DNA of 64,000 nt from Actinomycetes bacterium (lineage in GTDB: Bacteria; Actinomycetota; Acidimicrobiia; Acidimicrobiales; RAAP-2): the NCBI GenBank assembly GCA_021785695.1, contig JAJYEQ010000002.1, positions 87,565 through 151,564 on the forward strand. Reading direction: 5' to 3'. A program made the translations under genes and the position numbers. The notes beneath the pieces are model-generated. The model was given only the letters and a program-made list of their open reading frames with translations. It was not told the DNA's origin and searched no databases. Positions 34,975 through 46,032 of this stretch are shown one piece after another. Within the stretch, counting starts at the first letter, position 1; every line of letters starts with the position of its first letter.

Positions 34975-35270
34975 GGCTCCTCGCCCAGGATCCGCGGGAC
35001 GGCGAAGCGCCCGTCCTCGGGCTGGGGCGCCGCGCTCAAGAACGCGTCACGCACCAGTCCCGGGCGAACCTCGTCGGCGCGCACCACGGTGCCCAGGTCC
35101 ACCGGGTGCGCCGTCGGCGCCACCCCGGTCAGGTCCAGCGCGCGCAGGTCGTTGGCGTGGTCGAGCACCTGCGCCAGCTGCCCGGTGAAGCGGTCCAGCT
35201 CCTCCTCGGTCAGGTGCAGCCGGGCCAGCCGGGCCACCTTGGCCACATCGTCGCGGGTCAACTCGCTCAC
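34971..35270 (-). CDS. gatC: Asp-tRNA(Asn)/Glu-tRNA(Gln) amidotransferase subunit C
   Basis: LTRDDVAKVARLARLHLTEEELDRFTGQLAQVLDHANDL; directly upstream of gatA. Confidence 0.93.
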   Translation of the reverse strand: MSELTRDDVAKVARLARLHLTEEELDRFTGQLAQVLDHANDLRALDLTGVAPTAHPVDLGTVVRADEVRPGLVRDAFLSAAPQPEDGRFAVPRILGEEP

Positions 35271-36019
35271 GCGGGCACCAGCGAGGCGAGGAAGTCAACC
35301 ACCCGGCGCTCGATCAGCGCGGCGTCGTTGTCCATCGTGGCCACGTGATACGAGTCCTCCAGCCAGATCCGCTCGAGGGGACCACCGACCCGGGCCTGGA
35401 GGTCGTCGCCGTTGTCCGTCGTGACGACGTGATCCTCGCGACTGCTCAGCAGCAGGCTGGGGGCGACGATGTCGGCCAGGTGCTCGTACACGCCGGCCAC
35501 GCCCGCGAAGAGGCTCCTGGCGCACGCCAGCGGCGTGGTCGCGTAGGCCGCCTCGACCTGCCCGGGGCGCTTGATGTCCGAGCCGATGCCGTCGATGGTC
35601 TCGATCCCCTCGGCTAAGAGGGCGTCGAGCCCCTCGAGCAGGGCGGCGTCGGGCGGCTTGACCAGAGGATTGATGAAGACGCAGCCGGCCACGGCGCGCT
35701 GCTCGGCGATCAGCGCGGCCAGCCCTCCGCCCGCCGAGAGTCCGGCCACGGCGACCGCGGAGACCTGTGCGGCCAGCTCGTCGTAGGCCGCCAGCGCCGC
35801 CGCGCTCCAGTGCGACCAGTCCGTGGTCATCAGGTCCTCGACCGACGTCCCGTGCCCGGGCAGGAGAGGCAGCCGCACCGCGTGGCCCTGGCGCGCCACG
35901 GCCTCGGCCAAGTCCCGCAGGGACTGCGGGCTCCCGGTGAAGCCGTGCAGGACCAGCACGCCCAGGGGCCCGCCGTCGGACGCGAAGGGCTCGCTCCCCG
36001 GAATGATCGCGGACGTCAC
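35267..36019 (-). CDS. Alpha/beta hydrolase (carboxylesterase-like)
   Basis: GVLVLHGFTGSPQSLRDLAEAVARQGHAVRLPLLPGHGTSVEDLMTTDWSHW...VAGLSAGGGLAA; GTG start 36019 preferred. Confidence 0.9.
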   Translation of the reverse strand: MTSAIIPGSEPFASDGGPLGVLVLHGFTGSPQSLRDLAEAVARQGHAVRLPLLPGHGTSVEDLMTTDWSHWSAAALAAYDELAAQVSAVAVAGLSAGGGLAALIAEQRAVAGCVFINPLVKPPDAALLEGLDALLAEGIETIDGIGSDIKRPGQVEAAYATTPLACARSLFAGVAGVYEHLADIVAPSLLLSSREDHVVTTDNGDDLQARVGGPLERIWLEDSYHVATMDNDAALIERRVVDFLASLVPA

Positions 36020-36062
36020 GGTCCCCACCCTACCCACGCGCCCGCGCCGCTCCTCGGGCGCG

Positions 36063-36941
36063 TCACGCCCACAGGGTAGGCAGCTGCTCGGCCAGCGTGG
36101 CGACGTCCCAGCGGTCGTCACGCTCCAGGGCCGTGGTCATCGTCCAGTTCTGGAACAGGCGGACGGTGCCCCCCTGGGTGAAGAACACCCGCCCGGTGGC
36201 CGGGCAGTCTTGCATGGCCAGGACCGCCACGAGCGGCGAGATGTTGGCTGGGTCCCACACGTCGAACTGCGCGGCATCGGCCGGCTTGACGACGTAGTCG
36301 GCCAGGCCAGGCGTGGACTCGGTCATCCGCGTCCGCGCCGCGGGCGCGATGGCGTTGACCCGCACGCCGTAGCGTCCGAGCTCCTCGGCGGCGATGACCG
36401 TGAGGGCGGCGATGCCGGCCTTGGCCGCGCCGTAGTTGGACTGGCCCACGTTGCCGATCAGCCCCGAGGTGGACGAGGTGTTGACGATGGACGCGCGCAC
36501 CGTCTCGCCGGCCTTGGCACGCTCGCGCCAGTACGTCGCGGCGTGGCGCATCGTCACGAAGTGGCCCTTCAGGTGCACCGCGACCACGGAGTCCCAGTCG
36601 TCCTCGCTCAGGTTCACCAGGACGCGGTCCCGCAGGATCCCCGCGTTGTTGACCAGCACGTGGAGGTCGCCGAACGTGTCGATGGCGCTGCGCACCAGAC
36701 GAGCGCCGCCCTCCCACGTGGCGACGTCGTCGTGATTGGCGATCGCCTCGCCGCCGAAGGCCCGGATCGTCTCGACGACCTCGTCGGCCGGCGTCGCCCC
36801 GGTCGCGGAGCCGTCGAGCGCCCCGCCCAGGTCGTTGACGACGACGCGGGCCCCCTCGGCGGCGAAGAGGAGGGCGTGCTCGCGCCCGATGCCTCGCCCC
36901 GCGCCCGTGATGATTGCGACTCGACCTGACAGTGCACCCAC
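36063..36941 (-). CDS. SDR family NAD(P)-dependent oxidoreductase
   Basis: GRVAIITGAGRGIGREHALLFAAEGARVVVNDLGG...VNNAGILRD...SNYGAAKAGIAALT. Confidence 0.95.
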   Translation of the reverse strand: MGALSGRVAIITGAGRGIGREHALLFAAEGARVVVNDLGGALDGSATGATPADEVVETIRAFGGEAIANHDDVATWEGGARLVRSAIDTFGDLHVLVNNAGILRDRVLVNLSEDDWDSVVAVHLKGHFVTMRHAATYWRERAKAGETVRASIVNTSSTSGLIGNVGQSNYGAAKAGIAALTVIAAEELGRYGVRVNAIAPAARTRMTESTPGLADYVVKPADAAQFDVWDPANISPLVAVLAMQDCPATGRVFFTQGGTVRLFQNWTMTTALERDDRWDVATLAEQLPTLWA

Positions 36942-36962
36942 GACGACCTCCTTGCGCGCCGA

Positions 36963-37265
36963 TCATACCGAGGGTGGCCACCCTCCTCCCCGAGGGCGGC
37001 GCCGGGCGTGCGCATGGTAGTGGTCGCCGATGGTGCGCAGCCGGTCGTCCAAGCGCCACGCGCCCACGCCCAGCTCCTCGTTGGCCACCCGAGCCAGGCG
37101 AAGCCAGAGGGCGACGCGGATCGCGGGCGGCGGCAGCGGGTCGTGGGTCCGCCAGACCACCAGGGGCACCCCGCAGGCCTCGCACTCGGCGATCCAGTAG
37201 TCGGGCCCCTCGTCGAAGCGGCGCGTTAGCGCTGCGGCCTCACACAGCTCGCACGACGGGCTCAC
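36963..37265 (-). CDS. Small putative zinc-ribbon protein
   Basis: GTG start 37265: SPSCELCEAAALTRRFDEGPDYWIAECEACGVPLVVWRTHD; CxxC pairs; start overlaps the stop of the PASTA gene. Confidence 0.65.
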   Translation of the reverse strand: MSPSCELCEAAALTRRFDEGPDYWIAECEACGVPLVVWRTHDPLPPPAIRVALWLRLARVANEELGVGAWRLDDRLRTIGDHYHAHARRRPRGGGWPPSV

Positions 37266-39097
37266 CGCACGTTGACAATGATCGTCGAGCGGTACGGGAC
37301 CATCGTCCCGGGCGAGGGCAGCGTCGAGACCACCTTGGTCCACGAGCTCGTCGCGGCACCCGGACCCTTGGGCGAGAAGAAGAGCACCGCGTGGCGGAAT
37401 GCGGCGACCGTCGCGGCCGGTCCGAGACCGATCACGTTGGGTACCGGCCGCGGGCCCTGGCCCGCAACGGTGGCCGTCGTCGAGGCCACGGTGGTGGAAG
37501 TCGTGCCCGGCGCCGAGGTCGTCGTGGTCGAGGGAGGCGTCGTGGCGGCGCCCGCGGGACCGCTGCTCAGGACCAGCGTGATCGTCGCTCCCCGGGGAAC
37601 GCTGCTCGGGTCCGTCACGCCGTGGTAGCGCGTCTCGACCACCTGTCCCACGGGCAGCGTCGACACCACCGCGGCCGAGGCCGGGCACGCCCCGTGCACG
37701 CCCACGCGGCCCAGGGCGCTCTGCGCGCCGGTGCAGCTCTGGCCGGTGACACCGGGCAGCGTCACGACGGTCGGGCCGCTCGAGACGGTGACCGAGATCA
37801 CCTGGCCCGAGCCGGCCGAGACGCCCGCGGCCGGCGACTGGCTGATGATCGCGCCACGCGCGACCGACGCGGAGGCCACGTGGCGCGTCACGCTCACCGA
37901 GAAGCCATCGGCGGTCAGCTGCGACGTCGCCTGCGCCACCGTCAGACCCTCCAGGCGCGGGATCGCCTGGTGCGAGCTGAACAGCCCGAACCACCACGCG
38001 ACTCCGGCCACGACCGCCAGGATCACCACCGCCGCGACCGCGGTGGCAGTGCGGCGGCGGCGCGGCGGCGGCACGACGGGGTAGGGATCGCTCGCGCGCC
38101 GTCGCGAGGGCATCCCGGTCCCCGTCACGTCGCTGGCGCCCTCAAAGACCTGGTCCGGGTCAACATCCCGCCCCGCCAGCTCCCGGGGCGAGGGCGCGCG
38201 AAAGCCGATGGACGCCCGTGGTGCCAGCGGCGGGACCTGCTGGAGGACCGGCACGGCGCCGCGCCGGGCGACCAGTTCGACGGGAGCCTCGTCGAGTGTT
38301 GCCGCGCCCAGACGACTAGCCATCCCCGCCGCGTCCAGGCGCTGGAGGGGATCGGGCACGGTGGCTTGAGCCAGCACCATGTCGAGCGTCCCCAACTCGG
38401 GATGGGGAGGCAGCGGCGAGGCGAGTCGCGCCTGCACCGACCCCTCCACCGTGGAGGCATCGAAGGGCGCCGCACCGGTCACGGCCTCGGCCAGGATCAG
38501 CGCGAGGGCGTACACGTCGGTGGCGGGTCCGGGCAGCTCGCCGCGCACCTGCTCGGGGCTGAGGTAGCGCAGGTCGTGCACGGTGTAGCGCTGGCGGTGC
38601 ATCGCGCGCAGGCCGGCGAGGGCCACGTCGGACACGCGCACGTGACCCAGCTCGTCGACGAGGATCTTGCGCGGGCTCAGGCCCCCGTGAGTCACCTGAT
38701 GGGCGTGCATGGCGGCCAGCGCGCCCGCGACGTCGCGGCCCAGCCGCGCGGCGTCCTCGACACTGAGGAGCTCGCCGGCCGCGAGGCGATCCTCGAGCGA
38801 GCCGTTGCCCAGGTACTCGGTGACCATGAAGATGGTGCCCGACTCCTGGCCCCCATCGAAGACCCGGGCGATGTGGGGGTGGCTGAGGGTGGCCGCGCGG
38901 ATGATCTGCGTGCGAAAGGCCCGCCGGACGTCCTCGTGCTCGGCCAGATCGGACCGCAGGGTCTTGAGGGCGACGCGCCGATCGAGGGCCAGATCCTCGG
39001 CCAGATAGACCTCCGACGTGCCACCCACACCGATGGTGTCGAGGATTCGGTACCGCCCTACGACCTGATATCCGGGTGCGTACCGAAAGCTCGCCAT
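37262..39097 (-). CDS. PASTA-domain transmembrane protein with PknB-like (probably catalytically dead) kinase domain
   Basis: YRILDTIGVGGTSEVYLAEDLALDRRVALKTL; HRD loop replaced by THGGLSPRKILV and DFG by SDVAL; TM AVAAVVILAVVAGVAWWFGLF; PASTA-like extracellular repeats. Confidence 0.88.
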   Translation of the reverse strand: MASFRYAPGYQVVGRYRILDTIGVGGTSEVYLAEDLALDRRVALKTLRSDLAEHEDVRRAFRTQIIRAATLSHPHIARVFDGGQESGTIFMVTEYLGNGSLEDRLAAGELLSVEDAARLGRDVAGALAAMHAHQVTHGGLSPRKILVDELGHVRVSDVALAGLRAMHRQRYTVHDLRYLSPEQVRGELPGPATDVYALALILAEAVTGAAPFDASTVEGSVQARLASPLPPHPELGTLDMVLAQATVPDPLQRLDAAGMASRLGAATLDEAPVELVARRGAVPVLQQVPPLAPRASIGFRAPSPRELAGRDVDPDQVFEGASDVTGTGMPSRRRASDPYPVVPPPRRRRTATAVAAVVILAVVAGVAWWFGLFSSHQAIPRLEGLTVAQATSQLTADGFSVSVTRHVASASVARGAIISQSPAAGVSAGSGQVISVTVSSGPTVVTLPGVTGQSCTGAQSALGRVGVHGACPASAAVVSTLPVGQVVETRYHGVTDPSSVPRGATITLVLSSGPAGAATTPPSTTTTSAPGTTSTTVASTTATVAGQGPRPVPNVIGLGPAATVAAFRHAVLFFSPKGPGAATSSWTKVVSTLPSPGTMVPYRSTIIVNVR

Positions 39098-39151
39098 CGC
39101 ACATTCACCCTAGAGCACGTGCCCGCCCCGGCTCGGGCACGGGTACGCCCG

Positions 39152-42240
<3,089 letters not shown>

Positions 42241-42287
42241 GGCGCCAGTCTGCCAGTCAGGATGGGCCGAGCCGCCCGCCCGCGCGC

Positions 42288-43442
42288 TCAGCCGGCCCGC
42301 AACCGGTGCACGGCCCCGCCCAGGGCCGCCACGGCCTGATCGACCTCGGCCGGGGTCGTGGCGAAGCCCAGGGTGAGGCGCACCGAGCCGCCCGCGCGGG
42401 CGGGATCCATCCCCATGGCCACCAGCACGTGACTGACGGCCGAGGCCCCGCTCGAGCAGGCCGCGCCCGCCGATGCGCACACCCCCGCCTGGTCGAGCAG
42501 GAAGACCAGCTCATCGGCGGCGAGCGACGCGAAGGTCAGGTGGGCGGTGCCCGCCAGCCGCTCGACCCCCGCGGCAGTCACCTGGCAGCCGGGCAGCGCG
42601 GCCACCGCCCGCTCGAGCCGGTCGCGCAGGCCCCTCACGCGGTCCGTGACCTGCTGGCGTTCGCGATCGTGGACCCGCAGCGCCGCGGCCAGTCCCACCG
42701 CCGCGGCCACGTCCACCGTGCCTCCCCGCCGGCCGCGCTCCTGGCCACCGCCCGCGCTGACCGCCATCAGGTCGACGGGTCGCCGCAGGACCAGCGCGCC
42801 ACTGTTGACCGGACCGCCGAGCTTGTGCGCGCACAAGGAGACCAGGTCGGCCCCCGCGGTCGCGGTGCGCAGGTCGAGCCACGGCGCGGCAGCCACGGCA
42901 TCGGTGTGGAACACCGCGGCCGACTCCTGGTGCACCCGAGCCGCGAGCTGGGCGATGGGCTCGACGACCCCGGTCTCGTTGTTGGCGGTCATCACGCTGA
43001 CCAGGGCGGTCGAGGCCTCCAGCAGGCCGGCCAGCACGTCGGCGTCGACCACGCCATCGGCCCCCACGGGGCTCTGGGCGACGCGCACGGTCTCGGACTG
43101 CGCGGCCAGCGCGTACGCCGAGTCGAGGACGGCGTGGTGCTCGATGGCCGACACCACGACGTGCGCCCGCCCGGTGCGGCGCACGGCCTCCCGGGTGACG
43201 CCGGCGATCGCCAGGTGGCACGACTCGGTCCCCCCACCGGTGAAGACCACAGCGCCCGGAGGCGACCCCACCAGCTCGGCCACCTCATCGCGCGCCTCCT
43301 CGAGCGCGCGCGCGGCGCGGCGGGACTCGCCGTGGGCCCCCGAGGGGTTGCCCACCACACCGTGCAGCCAGGGCTCCATGGCCGCGTAGACGTCGTCGCG
43401 GCGCGGAGCCGAAGCGGCGTAGTCGAGGTAGGCCGAGCTCAT
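42288..43442 (-). CDS. Cysteine desulfurase family protein
   Basis: SSAYLDYAASAPRRDDVYAAM...FTGGGTESCHLAIAG...CAHKLGGPVNSGALVLRR...CASAGAACSSGASAVSHVL. Confidence 0.94.
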   Translation of the reverse strand: MSSAYLDYAASAPRRDDVYAAMEPWLHGVVGNPSGAHGESRRAARALEEARDEVAELVGSPPGAVVFTGGGTESCHLAIAGVTREAVRRTGRAHVVVSAIEHHAVLDSAYALAAQSETVRVAQSPVGADGVVDADVLAGLLEASTALVSVMTANNETGVVEPIAQLAARVHQESAAVFHTDAVAAAPWLDLRTATAGADLVSLCAHKLGGPVNSGALVLRRPVDLMAVSAGGGQERGRRGGTVDVAAAVGLAAALRVHDRERQQVTDRVRGLRDRLERAVAALPGCQVTAAGVERLAGTAHLTFASLAADELVFLLDQAGVCASAGAACSSGASAVSHVLVAMGMDPARAGGSVRLTLGFATTPAEVDQAVAALGGAVHRLRAG

Positions 43443-44803
43443 GACACGTGGAAGGACTTGACGTTGGTGAACTCGCGGACGCCCCACACCGACAGCTCGC
43501 GTCCGAACCCCGAGCTCTTGGTGCCGCCAAAGGGCAGCTCGGGCATGGAGGCGACGATGCCGTTGGCGAAGACCACACCGCACTCGAGCTCCTCGATCGC
43601 CTGGTCGATCTCGGCGTCGTCGGTGGACCAGATCGATCCGCCCAGCCCCCACGGCGAGTCGTTGGCGATGGCGATGGCGTCGTCCAGGTCGTCGGCGACG
43701 CTCACCGTCGCGACCGGGCCGAAGAGCTCCTCGCAGCCCGCCCGCGAGTGGGCCGGGACGTCGCTGAGCACCGTGGGCGCGTAGTAGAACCCCGGCCGGT
43801 CCAGCACTGCGCCGCCGGTGCGCACCACGGCGCCGGCGGCGACCGACGAGGCGACCTGCGCGGCCAGCTGGTCGAGCTGGGGGCGCGAGACGAGCGGGCC
43901 GAGCTCGACCTCGGGATCCATCGGATCACCCGTACGCACCGCCGCCATCGCGGTCGCGAAGCGGTCGAGGAACTCGTCGGCGCGATCGCGCACCACGATG
44001 AAGCGCTTGGCCGCGATGCAGGCCTGCCCGTTGTTCTGGATGCGCCCGACCACCGCCTGGCTCACCGCCAGGTCGAGATCGGCGTGCGGGGCCACGACGA
44101 AGGGGTCCGAGCCACCGAGCTCCAGCACGCACTTCTTCAGATGGGCGCCGGCCAGGCTGGCCACCGAGCGGCCGGCCCGCTCCGAGCCGGTCAGCGTGAC
44201 ACCGGCCACGCGGGGGTCGCCGATGAGCTCGCTCACGGTGTCGACCTCGACGAAGAGGTTGGTCAGCACGCCGGCGGGGAATCCCGACCGCGTGAAGAGG
44301 TCCTCGAGGAACTGCGCACTGGTGGGGACATTGGGCGCGTGCTTGAGGAGCACGACGTTGCCCGCCATGATCGTGGGGACCCCGAAGCGCACGACCTGCC
44401 ACAGGGGGAAGTTCCAGGGCATGATGGCCAGGATCGGGCCCAGCGGGTCGAAGCGGACCCCACTGCGGCGCCCGCCAGTCGCCACGGCCTCGGGGGCCAC
44501 GAAGCGCGCCGCGTTCTGCGCGAAGTAGCGCATGGTCAGTGCGCACTTGGACGCCTCACCCTTGGCGGCCGCGAAGGTCTTGCCCATCTCCCGGGTCAGC
44601 ATCTCGCCGATCACCGGGATCTCGCTCTCGATGAGCTCGGCCGCCCGGGTCATGACGAGGGCGCGATCCTCCATCGAGGTGGCGCGCCAGGTCCGGAAGG
44701 CGGCCCCGGCTGTCTCCAGGCGCGCCTCGAGCTCGGCCGGGGAGGCGGCGGGGTACTCGGCGAGGATCTCGCCCGTAGCCGGGTTGGTGGAGATGAAAGG
44801 CAT
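43439..44803 (-). CDS. NAD(P)-dependent aldehyde dehydrogenase (succinate-semialdehyde dehydrogenase-like)
   Basis: PFISTNPATGEILAEYPAAS...MPWNFPLWQVVRFGVPTIMAGNVVLLKHAPNVPTSA...LELGGSDPFVVAPHADLD. Confidence 0.94.
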   Translation of the reverse strand: MPFISTNPATGEILAEYPAASPAELEARLETAGAAFRTWRATSMEDRALVMTRAAELIESEIPVIGEMLTREMGKTFAAAKGEASKCALTMRYFAQNAARFVAPEAVATGGRRSGVRFDPLGPILAIMPWNFPLWQVVRFGVPTIMAGNVVLLKHAPNVPTSAQFLEDLFTRSGFPAGVLTNLFVEVDTVSELIGDPRVAGVTLTGSERAGRSVASLAGAHLKKCVLELGGSDPFVVAPHADLDLAVSQAVVGRIQNNGQACIAAKRFIVVRDRADEFLDRFATAMAAVRTGDPMDPEVELGPLVSRPQLDQLAAQVASSVAAGAVVRTGGAVLDRPGFYYAPTVLSDVPAHSRAGCEELFGPVATVSVADDLDDAIAIANDSPWGLGGSIWSTDDAEIDQAIEELECGVVFANGIVASMPELPFGGTKSSGFGRELSVWGVREFTNVKSFHVS

Positions 44804-44850
44804 AGGACAAGTCTGCCAGGCCTCCAAGCAGCCCCCGCCGCGCGGCGAGA

Positions 44851-44890
44851 CGCCACGAGGGGCGGGGCGTACGCCCCGCCCCTCGTGGCG
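44851..44890. repeat. Perfect 40-bp palindrome (likely factor-independent terminator hairpin)
   Basis: CGCCACGAGGGGCGGGGCGT|ACGCCCCGCCCCTCGTGGCG, 20-bp arms with no spacer. Confidence 0.85.
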
Positions 44891-44906
44891 TTGGGATCGG
44901 GCCAGG

Positions 44907-45479
44907 TCAGTCCTGCTTGGCCGCCTCCACCGACAGCTCCAGGGTCACGCGGTTGCCCACGACGAGGCTGCCGTTCTCCAAAGCGGCGTCCCACTTGACG
45001 TCGAAGTCGCGCCGGTCGATCGTGGCCGTCGCCTCGAACCCGGCCACCGTCACGCCCGCGGCCATGCCGGGGTTGGTGCCCAGGTACTCCAGGTCAAAGG
45101 TCACCGACTTGGTGATGCCGCGGATGGTCAGGTCGGCCACCAGCTCGAAGTCGTTGCCACCCTTCGCGGTCAGGCGCGTCGACTTCAAGGTGAACTGGGG
45201 GTGGTTCTCCAGGTCCAGGAAGTCCGCGCTGCGCACGTGGTTGTCGCGCATCTCGTTGTTCGTCGTGATGCTGGCGGCCTCCACCGTGGCCTCTACCGAG
45301 GTCGTCTCGAGCGTCTCGCCCATGGTGATCGTCCCGGCGAACTGGGTGAAGTTCCCGCGGACCTTCGCGGCCACCAGGTGACGGGCGACGAAGCCGATCG
45401 ACGAGTGCACGGCGTCGACCGTGTAGATACCGGGGGCCGGCAGGTTGACGTTGCGAACGTCGGCTGCGGTGCTGGTCAT
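44907..45479 (-). CDS. YceI family protein
   Basis: LPAPGIYTVDAVHSSIGFVARHLVAAKVRGNFTQFAGTITMGE...LTIRGITKSVTFDLEYLG. Confidence 0.95.
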   Translation of the reverse strand: MTSTAADVRNVNLPAPGIYTVDAVHSSIGFVARHLVAAKVRGNFTQFAGTITMGETLETTSVEATVEAASITTNNEMRDNHVRSADFLDLENHPQFTLKSTRLTAKGGNDFELVADLTIRGITKSVTFDLEYLGTNPGMAAGVTVAGFEATATIDRRDFDVKWDAALENGSLVVGNRVTLELSVEAAKQD

Positions 45480-45508
45480 GATTGCTCCTTGTTGTCTGAG
45501 TGGTTCCC

Positions 45509-45573
45509 AGTATACTTGCGTTGCAAACTACTTGTCAAGCAATAGTTGCAAAACATATTACTGCTGCTACAAT
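45509..45573. promoter_or_regulatory. Divergent yceI / MarR-regulator promoter region
   Basis: Minus strand TTGACA-N18-TATACT toward yceI; plus strand TTGCAA-N16-TACAAT with GTG start 6 nt after the -10; TTGCAA repeats between. Confidence 0.65.
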
Positions 45574-45579
45574 GGTTTC

Positions 45580-46032
45580 GTGACAACGGACATTGGAGCG
45601 TGCGCTCGCGACGAGCGGGTCGTGCTGTTCGCCCTCTTGTGGGAGACGACGGCCCGCCTCGCCCGGGATCTGGACCTGGAGATGGAGGCGCGCGGCGCCG
45701 TGCCTCTGGCCTGGTTCGAGGCGATGCTGCGCCTCGAGGAGGCGACCGAGGGTCACCTGCGGATGACGGAGGTGGCCGACGCGATCGTGCACTCCTCGGG
45801 CGGCACCACGCGACTCGTCGACCGCCTGGAAGAGGCGGGACTGGTCGCGCGCCAGCTGTGCCCGTCGGATCGCCGGGCCATCCACGTGGCACTCACCGAC
45901 GCGGGGCGCGAACGACTCGCCCAGTCCAAGCTCGTGCACATCGCGATCCTCGACTCCCGGCTCGCGCAGCGTCTCGACGCGGCCGAGCGCGCCCAGCTGC
46001 TCGAGCTGCTGGGCGCCCTCAACGCGGCCTGA
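45580..46032 (+). CDS. MarR family transcriptional regulator
   Basis: MTEVADAIVHSSGGTTRLVDRLEEAGLVARQLCPSDRRAIHVALTDAGRERL; GTG start 45580. Confidence 0.94.
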   Translation: MTTDIGACARDERVVLFALLWETTARLARDLDLEMEARGAVPLAWFEAMLRLEEATEGHLRMTEVADAIVHSSGGTTRLVDRLEEAGLVARQLCPSDRRAIHVALTDAGRERLAQSKLVHIAILDSRLAQRLDAAERAQLLELLGALNAA

